From positions 1-64,000 of the forward strand of contig NZ_JBDOQU010000013.1 of NCBI RefSeq assembly GCF_039839375.1: 64,000 bases of DNA, given 5' to 3'. Below are positions 1-8,860 of the stretch, in pieces (the stretch's first letter is position 1; the number at the start of each line of letters is the position of its first letter). A model generated the notes under the pieces. That model did not search any database, had not been told where the DNA came from, and saw only the letters and a list, made by a program, of their open reading frames with translations. The DNA comes from JBDOQU01 sp039839375 (GTDB taxonomy: Bacteria; Pseudomonadota; Alphaproteobacteria; DSM-16000; Inquilinaceae). A program made the position numbers and the translations under genes.

Positions 1-341
1 GTGCAAGACGAGCGGGAAGGGGCCAGGCCAGCATACGGTCTACCGATCGGGCGACCTCGAATCCAACGGCCTCCTTCCCGCTCCCATCATAGCAACCATC
101 CAACACACAGGAATCCATAGGCCCTCGCCGCTTCACCGGCGGCGAAGAACAGGCGAAACTCCGGTTCCCTTCGACACCGTATGGATGCTGGATCAAGTCC
201 AGTATGACGTTGTTTTTGCTGGTCATTCGCGACGGATGCCCACATGGTTTGACAGTCTCGCCATGAGGAGCAGGCCTGGACATCGCTGCCTGACCGGCCG
301 CATCCTCCGCCGCGATTGCTCACTGTCGCGACGGTTCAACC
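1..341. other. No supported gene; intergenic repeat remnant
   Basis: I see no convincing coding sequence. The one minus-strand open frame here reads as a translated intergenic repeat rather than a protein. Around 185-215 there is a short inverted sequence (TGGATCAAGTCCA) followed by ATGACG, which resembles the dispersed 'GGATCAAGTCC...ATGAC' intergenic repeats common in Alphaproteobacteria. Confidence 0.5.
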
Positions 342-860
342 ATGATCATCACCGTGACCGCCGAACCCGGAGCCCGGCAGGGCCTGCTCCGCTGGAACAG
401 CCATGAAGCGCGCTGCGCGCTCGGCCGGTCGGGCGTCGCCGCCGTCAAGCGAGAAGGCGACGGCGTCACGCCGGTCGGGCTCTTCCCGCTGCGCCGGGCG
501 CTCTATCGGCCGGACCGGGGCGCGCCGCCCGAAACCGCGCTGCCGGTCGCGCCCATCGGGCCGGAGGACGGCTGGTGCGACGATCCCGCCGATCCGGCCT
601 ACAATCGTCCCGTGGCGCTGCCCCATCCGGCGGGTCATGAGCGGATGTGGCGGGACGACCGGCTCTACGACATCGTCGTCGTGCTGGGCCACAATGACGA
701 CCCGCCGGTTCCCGGCCGGGGCAGCGCCATCTTCCTTCATGTCGCGCGGGAGGATCACGGGCCGACCGAGGGCTGCGTCGCCATGGCGCCCGACGATCTG
801 CGCCGCCTTCTGGCCGATTGCCGCCCCGGCGACGCGATGGAGATCAGGCTTCCGGCCTGA
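342..860 (+). CDS. L,D-transpeptidase (YkuD-like) family protein
   Basis: A 172-residue protein of the L,D-transpeptidase catalytic-domain family, which forms 3-3 peptidoglycan cross-links or attaches proteins to the wall. The family signature is clear near residues 128-148: a histidine in FLHVARED, then the catalytic cysteine in EGCVAM. The protein is a bare catalytic domain with no signal peptide, typical of the small alphaproteobacterial subgroup whose substrates are unknown. Its 3' end overlaps by 17 nt the 3' end of the convergent YggS-type gene. The ATG at 342 is chosen because homology-like sequence begins there (IITVTAEPGARQG). Confidence 0.85.
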   Translation: MIITVTAEPGARQGLLRWNSHEARCALGRSGVAAVKREGDGVTPVGLFPLRRALYRPDRGAPPETALPVAPIGPEDGWCDDPADPAYNRPVALPHPAGHERMWRDDRLYDIVVVLGHNDDPPVPGRGSAIFLHVAREDHGPTEGCVAMAPDDLRRLLADCRPGDAMEIRLPA

Positions 861-1545
861 CCCTTTCGCCGAAGATCGCGCTGCCGACACGGACATGGGT
901 CGCGCCGTGGCGGATCGCCGTCTCGTAGTCGCCGCTCATCCCCATGCTCAGGACCTTGAGGTCGGAGCGCGCCGCCAGCTCGGCCAGCAAGGCGAAATGC
1001 AGGGCCGGGTTCTCGTCGACCGGCGGGATGCACATCAGGCCCGCGACGGGCAGGCCGCATCCCTCCCGGCAGATCGCCAGAAGCTCCGGCAGGTCGGCCG
1101 GCATGACCCCCGCCTTCTGCGGCTCCTCGCCCGTATTCACCTGGATGAGGCAGTCCGGCCGCCGGCCCTGCTTCTCCATCTCAACCGCCAGCGCGCGGGC
1201 CAGCTTCGGCCGGTCCACCGTCTCGATCGCGTCGAACAGGGCCACCGCGTCGGCCGCCTTGTTGGTCTGCAGCGGGCCGATCAGATGCAGACGGACAGCC
1301 GGGAACTCCGCCTTCAGCGAACCCCACCTCTTCTGCGCCTCCTGCACCCGGTTCTCGCCATAGAGAAGGTGTCCGGCGGCCAGCGCGGCGCGCACCCGCT
1401 CCTCGGGCTGGACCTTGCTGACGGCGACCAGCGCCACACCGGCGGGGTCGCGCCCGGCCTCGGTCGCGGCCGCCGCGATGGCGGCGCGGATGCCGGCCAG
1501 ATTCCGGGAGATTGCGTTATCGGGATCGGTGGAGATGCGAGTCAT
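844..1545 (-). CDS. YggS/PROSC family PLP-binding protein
   Basis: A 233-residue PLP-homeostasis protein: a single-domain TIM barrel related to alanine racemase that binds pyridoxal phosphate without known catalysis. The PLP lysine lies in LVAVSKVQ near residue 45, followed by the family sequence GENRVQEAQ. The C-terminal SMGMSGDYETAIRHGATHVRVGSAIFG is the usual phosphate-binding end. Length is normal for the family. It is divergent from the cupin gene, with 22 nt between the two starts, so the pair probably shares a compact promoter region. Confidence 0.93.
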   Translation of the reverse strand: MTRISTDPDNAISRNLAGIRAAIAAAATEAGRDPAGVALVAVSKVQPEERVRAALAAGHLLYGENRVQEAQKRWGSLKAEFPAVRLHLIGPLQTNKAADAVALFDAIETVDRPKLARALAVEMEKQGRRPDCLIQVNTGEEPQKAGVMPADLPELLAICREGCGLPVAGLMCIPPVDENPALHFALLAELAARSDLKVLSMGMSGDYETAIRHGATHVRVGSAIFGERVRPEA

Positions 1546-1567
1546 TCTCTGCTATCCAAGGGACGAC

Positions 1568-2776
1568 ATGGCTCGTGAGAGGGGGACCGGACCCGTGACC
1601 CAGAAGATCGACAGCTTCGCCGACATCCTGGCGCCGACAACGCCAGAGGAATTCTTCCAGGATATCCGGTACCAGAAACCCCTCCACGTGCAGGGCGCGG
1701 CCGACAAGTTCGCCTCCGTCATGTCGTGGGAGGCGCTGACGGCGCTGATCAACCAGACCACTATATGGTCGGCGGCGACCCTGCAACTGGTGCAGGACGG
1801 CCGCAAGCTGGAGCCGCCGGAATATTGCGTCCCCGGCGCCAACCGCGACGGCGCGCCGGTGATGGTTCCGGACATCGAGAAGGTGCGCGGCTGGCTGCGC
1901 CAGGGCGCGTCGATGGTCTGCAACGACATCGACCAGCTATCGCCCGGCATGAAGGCCGCCGCCGGGGCGCTGGAGCGGGCGCTGGGCTGCAAGGTCCAGG
2001 CGAACCTCTACTGCTCCTGGAAGGCCCATCAGGGCTTCGGCTCCCACTACGACACCCATGAGGTGTTCGCCATCCATGTCGCCGGGGAGAAGACCTGGAA
2101 GATCTACGGCAAGCACTTCGAGGACCCGATCAGCCACCCCTACTTCAAGACGTTCGGCCATGAGTTCCATGAGAAGCACAAGGGCGCGATCAGCCAGACG
2201 GTGAGCATGAAGCCGGGCGACCTGCTCTATATCCCGCGCGGCTGGTACCATGACGCGCTGGCGACGTCGGAGGCGACGATCCACGTAGCCTTCGGGGCGA
2301 CAGGGCCGATCGGCCTCGACCTCTTCCCGATGTTGTTCGAACGCGCGGTGAAGGATCCGCTGTTCCGGACGAACCTTCCCGCCGGCGCCACGCTGGCCGA
2401 TCATCTGGGCCAGCTCGGCGACCGACTGGCCGCCTATGTCCGGGAGGATGAGATGGCGGCCCAGACCGACGCCTTCATGAAGGGCTTCCGCTACTCGCGC
2501 GGTTTCATCACCGTGCCCGACGATGCGCTCGCCCGGACCTTCCGGCGCAATGAGGGCGGCATCAAGCTGGTGCGCCACAAGGGAGCGTGGGTGCTGACCG
2601 ACGGCAAGCAGGGCGTGCCGATCCCGCCCGGACTGGACAAGCCGATCGCCTGGGCGCTCGACCGCCCGGCCTTCGAGGAATCCGACCTCGCCGCCGCCTT
2701 CCCCGCCCTGAAACCCCCGGCCCGCGCCAAGCTGCTCCAGGACCTGACCAACATGGGCGTCCTCCAGGCGGCCTGA
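1568..2776 (+). CDS. JmjC-like cupin-4 family oxygenase
   Basis: A protein of about 402 residues of the cupin-4/ribosomal-oxygenase type, predicted to be a 2-oxoglutarate/Fe(II)-dependent hydroxylase of protein substrates. The double-stranded beta-helix core shows an HxD metal motif in FGSHYDTHEVFAIHV, a lysine in GEKTWKIY for 2-oxoglutarate, and the distal histidine in YIPRGWYHDALAT. The open frame continues upstream to 1415, but that extension lies inside the opposite YggS gene, so I place the start at the ATG at 1568. The substrate is unknown. Confidence 0.8.
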   Translation: MARERGTGPVTQKIDSFADILAPTTPEEFFQDIRYQKPLHVQGAADKFASVMSWEALTALINQTTIWSAATLQLVQDGRKLEPPEYCVPGANRDGAPVMVPDIEKVRGWLRQGASMVCNDIDQLSPGMKAAAGALERALGCKVQANLYCSWKAHQGFGSHYDTHEVFAIHVAGEKTWKIYGKHFEDPISHPYFKTFGHEFHEKHKGAISQTVSMKPGDLLYIPRGWYHDALATSEATIHVAFGATGPIGLDLFPMLFERAVKDPLFRTNLPAGATLADHLGQLGDRLAAYVREDEMAAQTDAFMKGFRYSRGFITVPDDALARTFRRNEGGIKLVRHKGAWVLTDGKQGVPIPPGLDKPIAWALDRPAFEESDLAAAFPALKPPARAKLLQDLTNMGVLQAA

Positions 2777-2796
2777 CGCCCGGACCTCATCCGAAC

Positions 2797-3285
2797 CTAA
2801 GGGGCGGGCGGCGGCAGGGGCAGGGATGTCGTGGATTTGATCGATTCCAGGACGATGCTGGACCGGACATGCTGGACGCCCGGCACGCGCATCAGATGAT
2901 CCATCAGGAAGCGTGAGAACCGCCGGAGGTCCGGCGCCACCACCCGCAGCAGATAGTCCGCGTCGCCCGTGGTCATGGCGCATTCCAGGATCTCCGGCGC
3001 GGCGGCCACCGCCTCGTGGAAGTCCGTCGCGGGATTGCGGCCATGCTTCTCCAGCGTCACGCTGACCAGCGCCGTCACCCCCAGCCCCACCGCCGCCGGA
3101 TCGATCCGGGCCGTGTAGCCTTGAAGGATGCCCGCCTCCTCCAGCCGCTGGACGCGGCGGGAGCATTGGGAGGGCGACAGATGCACGACCTCCGACAGGG
3201 CGACGTTGGTGAGGCGGCCATCCTCCATCAGCGCCGTCAGGATACGCCGGTCGAAGGCGTCGAGATCGATGATTGGCGGATTCAT
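2797..3285 (-). CDS. Lrp/AsnC family transcriptional regulator
   Basis: A 162-residue feast/famine regulator. Residues about 8-65 are the AsnC-type winged helix (DAFDRRILTALMEDGRLTN...LSPSQCSRRVQRLEEAGIL). The rest is the RAM effector domain (TTGDADYLLRVVAPDLRRFSRFL). It is divergent from hpd with 140 nt between the starts, an arrangement often seen when an Lrp-type protein controls tyrosine catabolism, so local control of hpd is likely but inferred. It converges with the cupin gene, leaving a 20-nt gap. Confidence 0.9.
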   Translation of the reverse strand: MNPPIIDLDAFDRRILTALMEDGRLTNVALSEVVHLSPSQCSRRVQRLEEAGILQGYTARIDPAAVGLGVTALVSVTLEKHGRNPATDFHEAVAAAPEILECAMTTGDADYLLRVVAPDLRRFSRFLMDHLMRVPGVQHVRSSIVLESIKSTTSLPLPPPAP

Positions 3286-3425
3286 GCGTCAGGTGCCTTG
3301 TCCATGCGCGAACCACGCGCAGCGCCCCCGATCCTAGCCCCAGAATGCACGGAGACTCCATCGCCTTCGGCGTACCCTTCGGGGAAGCAATTCATCATCA
3401 CCCGCAGAATGAGGGAGGACGCGCC

Positions 3426-4505
3426 ATGGCCTATGCCGGCCCCGCACGAATCGACGATGTGAACCCGATGGGCACGGACGGATTCGAATTCGTGGAATAT
3501 ACCGCGCCCGACCCCGCCATGCTGGGAACGCTGTTCGAAGGCATGGGATTCCGGGCGGTCGCGAAGCACCGGTCGAAGGATGTCACGCTCTACCGGCAGG
3601 GCGACATCAATTTCGTCGTCAATGCCGAACCCGACAGCTTCGCCCAGGCCTTCGCCAAGCTGCACGGCCCCAGCGCCTGCGCCATGGCGTTCCGCGTCGC
3701 CGACGCCCGCTACGCCTACAAGCGCGCGATCGAGCTTGGCGCGAAGCCGGTGGAAAGCCGTATCGGCCCGATGGAGTTGAACATCCCGGCGATCGAGGGG
3801 ATCGGCGGCAGCCTGATCTATCTGGTCGACCGCTACGGCCCCGCCGGCTCCATCTACGATGTGGATTTCGAGCCTGTGGAGGGTGAGCCCGCCGTGCCCG
3901 AAGGCGTCGGCCTGACGTATGTCGACCATCTGACCCACAACGTCCATCGCGGCCGCATGGATGTCTGGGCGGATTTCTACACGCGGCTCTTCAATTTCCG
4001 CGAGATCCGTTATTTCGACATCGAGGGCAAGCTGACCGGGCTGAAATCCAAGGCGATGACCAGCCCGTGCGGCAAGATCCGCATCCCGATCAACGAATCC
4101 TCCGACGACAAGAGCCAGATCGAGGAATACCTCAAGGCCTACAAGGGCGAAGGCATCCAGCATATCGCGCTGGGCACCGACGACATCTACAAGACGGTCG
4201 AGGCTCTGCGGAAGATCGACGTTCGCTTCATGGACGCCCCGCCCGACACCTATTTCGAGATGCTGGAGGAACGGCTGCCGAACCATGGCGAGGACGTGCC
4301 GCGGCTGCGGAAGAACGGCCTTCTGGTCGACGGCGCGCCCGGCGGCGGGCTGCTGCTGCAGATCTTCACCCAGACCGTCATCGGCCCGATCTTCTTCGAG
4401 ATCATCCAGAGGAAGGGCGACGAAGGGTTCGGCGAGGGCAATTTCCGGGCGCTGTTCGAATCGATCGAGCGCGACCAGATCAAGCGCGGCGTGCTGAGCG
4501 CCTGA
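3426..4505 (+). CDS. hpd: 4-hydroxyphenylpyruvate dioxygenase
   Basis: A 359-residue Fe(II) dioxygenase converting 4-hydroxyphenylpyruvate to homogentisate, the second step of tyrosine degradation. It has the two-barrel VOC fold. The metal-binding histidines sit in YVDHLTHNV (near residue 165) and GIQHIALGTDDI (near 245), and the glutamate in FFEIIQRKGDEGFGEGNF (near 325). The FGEGNFRALFESIERDQ tail is the family signature. The ATG at 3426 follows a strong ribosome site, AGGGAGGA. The upstream in-frame extension lies in the promoter region. Its 3' end overlaps the convergent DMT exporter by 26 nt. Confidence 0.97.
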   Translation: MAYAGPARIDDVNPMGTDGFEFVEYTAPDPAMLGTLFEGMGFRAVAKHRSKDVTLYRQGDINFVVNAEPDSFAQAFAKLHGPSACAMAFRVADARYAYKRAIELGAKPVESRIGPMELNIPAIEGIGGSLIYLVDRYGPAGSIYDVDFEPVEGEPAVPEGVGLTYVDHLTHNVHRGRMDVWADFYTRLFNFREIRYFDIEGKLTGLKSKAMTSPCGKIRIPINESSDDKSQIEEYLKAYKGEGIQHIALGTDDIYKTVEALRKIDVRFMDAPPDTYFEMLEERLPNHGEDVPRLRKNGLLVDGAPGGGLLLQIFTQTVIGPIFFEIIQRKGDEGFGEGNFRALFESIERDQIKRGVLSA

Positions 4506-5436
4506 GGCCCTTCCCCGGCCTGCTGATGAGGACGACGCCTGCCGCCGCGACCGCCATGCCGACCCAGGCGAGCGGCGGCATCGCCTCGCCGATCAGCAGC
4601 CACGCCAGGAGCGCCGCCGAGGGCGGCACGAGGTAGAAGAGCGCCGAAACGCGCGACGCCTCGCCATGGCGGATCATCGCCAGCAGGAGCGTGATCGCGA
4701 TCAGCGAATTGCCGATGACCAGATAGGCCAGCGCGGCGATCATCTCGCCGGTCCAGTCGACGCGCATCGGCTCCAGCGCATAGGCCAGCGGCAGCGTCGC
4801 CAGCAGGCCGACCGCGTACTGGACGAAGTTCGCCGTCACCGGGTGATGGGTCGCGCCGAAGCGCTTCTCATAGAGCGTCGCGCCGGTGATCCCGAACAGC
4901 GCGCCGACCACGCACGCCATGGCGATGGCCGACGGCGTCTCGACCGTCGACTGCCCCAGTATGACGATCGCCGCGCCCGCGAATCCCAGCGCGAAGCCGA
5001 TCCAGCGCCGCCCGCCGATGGCTTCTCCCACGAAGGCCGGCGCGAGCAACGCCACCAGGATCGGCTGCAAGGACACCACCAGCGCCAGCAGCCCGGCGGA
5101 GATGCCGAAGGCGAAGGCGGTGTAACAGAGCCCGAAATAGACAGCCTGGATCAGGAACCCGACCACCGCCAGATGCAGCCAGTCGCGCCCCCTCTTCGGA
5201 AGCGGCGGGCGCAGCCACGCGAAGAGCGGCAGCAGGACGGCGAGCACCAGCGCGTAGCGCAGCGCCAGGAAGGTGATCGGGTCGGCATGGGCGACGCCGA
5301 TCTTGGCGACCGGGAAGCCGAGCGACCACAGCAGCAGGAACAGCGCCGGCGCGCCCCGCAGCCAGAGCGCCGTACGCTGATCGGGCTGCGCGCCGGGCGC
5401 GGATAGTTCCTGCTCATCCTTGAGAGCGTCGGGCAT
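4480..5436 (-). CDS. DMT (EamA) family transporter
   Basis: A 318-residue inner-membrane protein with about ten hydrophobic segments arranged as two EamA repeats (residues about 30-160 and 170-305). It is a probable exporter or permease of small metabolites with unknown substrate. Motifs such as LALRYALVLAVLLPLF and LAWVGMAVAAAGVVLISRPGKG are typical of the superfamily. It begins with a soluble 25-residue N-terminus and is followed by a basic tail. It converges with hpd, and the ends overlap. Confidence 0.88.
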   Translation of the reverse strand: MPDALKDEQELSAPGAQPDQRTALWLRGAPALFLLLWSLGFPVAKIGVAHADPITFLALRYALVLAVLLPLFAWLRPPLPKRGRDWLHLAVVGFLIQAVYFGLCYTAFAFGISAGLLALVVSLQPILVALLAPAFVGEAIGGRRWIGFALGFAGAAIVILGQSTVETPSAIAMACVVGALFGITGATLYEKRFGATHHPVTANFVQYAVGLLATLPLAYALEPMRVDWTGEMIAALAYLVIGNSLIAITLLLAMIRHGEASRVSALFYLVPPSAALLAWLLIGEAMPPLAWVGMAVAAAGVVLISRPGKGLRRSARRA

Positions 5437-5457
5437 GCCTTACATTTCCTCACAGAA

Positions 5458-5760
5458 CGTCATGCTGGAACAGGGACCGGAATGACCAAAAGGGAAAACC
5501 TCATGGTGAGCCTGTCGAACCATGCGTGCCCACACCTTTCGACGGGCTCAAGGTGAGGAAGAAAGGCGCATTTTCCCGCCAAAACGTCATGCCGGACCCC
5601 GATCCGGCATCCAGGCGCCTTGCCGCTGGAGGCATCCTCATCGGGTGGAGAGGGCCGAAACGGCGCGGCCCCTGGATTCCCGGTCAAGCCGGGAATGACC
5701 AACCAAGAGCTTGTCGAACCATGCGTGCCCACACCTTTCGACGGGCTCAAGGTGAGGAGG
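5458..5760. repeat. Intergenic repeat cluster, two near-identical 52-nt copies
   Basis: The 360-nt gap between the DMT gene and fghA holds no gene. It holds two 52-nt copies, at 5508-5559 and 5707-5758, differing at one base. Each begins GAGC(C/T)TGTCGAA and ends TTCGACGGGCTCAAGG, so each can fold back on itself. Interleaved are 'GTCATGCCGGACCCCGATCC' type and 'ATTCCCGGTCAAGCCGGGAA' type palindromic stretches near 5587-5610 and 5675-5700. These are dispersed intergenic mosaic repeats of a kind common in sphingomonad-like genomes. Confidence 0.8.
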
Positions 5761-5796
5761 TGGCGGGCTCGGGATGAGGAGGAAGCCGAGAGGCGG

Positions 5797-6633
5797 TCAA
5801 TCCCTCAGCAGCCGTGCATGATGAGCCACGTGATCGGCCATGAAGCTGGCGATGAAATAGTAGCTGTGGTCATAGCCTTCCTGACGGCGCACGGTCAGCG
5901 GTACGTCGGCCGTGTCGCAGGCGGCCTCCAGAAGCTCAGGCCGCAACTGTTCCTCCAGGAATTCGTCCGCCGTGCCCTGATCGACCAGGATCTCCGTCGA
6001 CCAGCCGGAATGACCAACCAGCTCGCAGGCATCGTATTTCTTCCAGCCATTGCGGTCGCCGCCCAGATAGGCGGTGAAGGCCTTGCGCCCCCAGGGGCAT
6101 TTGGAGGGCGCGGAGATCGGCGCGAAGGCGGAGATCGAGCGGTAGCGATCCGGATTGCGCAGGCCGCAGACCAGCGCGCCATGGCCGCCCATCGAATGGC
6201 CGAAGATGCCCTGCCGCGCCACGTCGCCGGGAAAATGGGTCGCCACCAGCGCCGGCAAATCCTCGGTCACATAGGAATACATCCTGTAAGCGTCCGACCA
6301 CGGCTCCTGCGTCGCATCGACATAGAAGCCGGCGCCGGTCCCCAGATCGTAGCTCCCGTCCTCCCCCTCGATGCCGGCGTCGCGCGGGCTGGTGTCGGGA
6401 ACGACGATCATCACCCCATGTTTAGCGGCATGGGCCTGGAACCCACCCTTGGCCACGACATTCTCCCAGGTGCAGGTGAGACCGGAGAGATATGTGAGGA
6501 TCGGGACGGGCCCCTTGGCGGCCTGTGGCGGCGCATAGACAGCGACCTCCATCTCCGTCCCGGTGGCGGCCGATACGTGACGATAGACGCCCTGGACGCC
6601 GCCGAACGATTTCCATTCCTTCACGGTTTCCAA
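5797..6633 (-). CDS. fghA: S-formylglutathione hydrolase
   Basis: A 278-residue serine hydrolase of the esterase-D family that hydrolyses S-formylglutathione to formate and glutathione, the last step of glutathione-dependent formaldehyde oxidation. The nucleophile elbow is GHSMGGHGA near residues 144-152. The acid is in DQGTADEF near 225, and the histidine is in GYDHSYYF near 258. SGLTCTWENVVAKGGFQ is the conserved N-terminal signature. It lies downstream of adhC on the same strand, 52 nt apart, consistent with one operon for the two steps. Confidence 0.96.
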   Translation of the reverse strand: METVKEWKSFGGVQGVYRHVSAATGTEMEVAVYAPPQAAKGPVPILTYLSGLTCTWENVVAKGGFQAHAAKHGVMIVVPDTSPRDAGIEGEDGSYDLGTGAGFYVDATQEPWSDAYRMYSYVTEDLPALVATHFPGDVARQGIFGHSMGGHGALVCGLRNPDRYRSISAFAPISAPSKCPWGRKAFTAYLGGDRNGWKKYDACELVGHSGWSTEILVDQGTADEFLEEQLRPELLEAACDTADVPLTVRRQEGYDHSYYFIASFMADHVAHHARLLRD

Positions 6634-6685
6634 ATCCGCGAACTCCCTGTCTTTGATTGCCGGGTCTTCGGTTTTGGGAAGGCGG

Positions 6686-7798
<1,113 letters not shown>

Positions 7799-7869
7799 TT
7801 TCCCTGGTCTCCGTGTTGGTGCCTGATCCCTGAGGGGGACGTTAACATGCATACGCCGAAGGGAAACCC

Positions 7870-8796
7870 TCAGTCGGCCCAGATCCAGTCGTCGACCAGC
7901 CGCCGGGCGATCGAATCGCGGCGCGACAGGACGAAATCCGCCTCCCCGGCCACCGCGTCCGGCGGGACGGCGCGCAGGAAGCTTCGGTCGAACCAGCCGG
8001 CACCTTCCAGTTCCCCGTCGCGGAGGACGATATCGGTCGTCTCCGCGCAAGCGGTGAAGCCGATCATCAGCGATTGGGGAAAGGGCCAGGGCTGGGAGGA
8101 ATGGTAGCGTACGTCCCCGACGCGTACGCCCGATTCCTCGAACACCTCGCGCATCACCGCCGCCTCCAGGCTCTCGCCCGGCTCCACGAATCCCGCGAGG
8201 GTCGAATGCATCCCCTTGGGCCAGATGGATTGCCGGCCCATGAGGCAGCGGTCGCCGTCATGGACCAGAACGATGACCGCCGGATCGGTGCGCGGGAAAT
8301 GGTTTATGGCGCAGGCGGCGTTGGTGCAGCGGCGGACATGGCCGGCGTCGCCGCTTTCGGTTCGATGGCCGCAGACACCGCAGAAGCGGTGCCGCTGGTG
8401 CCACCACATGAGCCCGCGCGCATAGGCCAGCAGCGCGGCGTCCTCCCGGCCGAGGATCGGGCCGATGGCGCGCAGATCGACGAACAACCCCAGCGCCGCG
8501 AGACGCTCATGGGTAGCGGGTTCGGGCAATGCGCTGAGATCGGCCGCGAACCAGACACGCCCCCCCGATTCGCCTAGAAGCGCGATTTCCGACGCCAGCG
8601 GCCGCCACCAATCGTCCCGGCCCGAAAGCCGGGCGACATGCGGCGCCTCCCTTGGCCCGTCGATCAGGTTCTTGCCCTGCCAGACGGGCAGGATCACGGT
8701 TTCCGGGGCGGCGAGGCGTTCGGCGATCCAGGCGGGATCGCGGCGGCGCTCTGCGAGGCGGTCGAGCGTCGGATGATCATAGACATTGTGCGACAT
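7870..8796 (-). CDS. nudC: NAD(+) diphosphatase
   Basis: A 308-residue Nudix enzyme that cleaves NADH or NAD+ to NMN and AMP, and in some bacteria decaps NAD-capped RNA. The zinc ribbon is FCGVCGHRT...RRCTNAAC near residues 138-160. The Nudix box GFVEPGESLEAAVMREVFEESGV is complete, with all catalytic glutamates, near 202-224. The NADH-specific SQPWPFPQS motif follows directly. It is on the same strand as the formaldehyde genes, 71 nt upstream of adhC, but a functional link is not implied. Confidence 0.95.
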   Translation of the reverse strand: MSHNVYDHPTLDRLAERRRDPAWIAERLAAPETVILPVWQGKNLIDGPREAPHVARLSGRDDWWRPLASEIALLGESGGRVWFAADLSALPEPATHERLAALGLFVDLRAIGPILGREDAALLAYARGLMWWHQRHRFCGVCGHRTESGDAGHVRRCTNAACAINHFPRTDPAVIVLVHDGDRCLMGRQSIWPKGMHSTLAGFVEPGESLEAAVMREVFEESGVRVGDVRYHSSQPWPFPQSLMIGFTACAETTDIVLRDGELEGAGWFDRSFLRAVPPDAVAGEADFVLSRRDSIARRLVDDWIWAD

Positions 8797-8860
8797 GGGC
8801 GGATTCTGCCCCGGCCGTCGGGTGCGGGCAACCCCCGGCTGGCGACCCTGCCGGCAACTC

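Noticed and set aside
87..323. Minus-strand 78-codon gene near the left edge
   Set aside because: Its translation looks like the usual readout of an intergenic repeat (TGLDPASI...FRLFFAAGEA), not of a gene.
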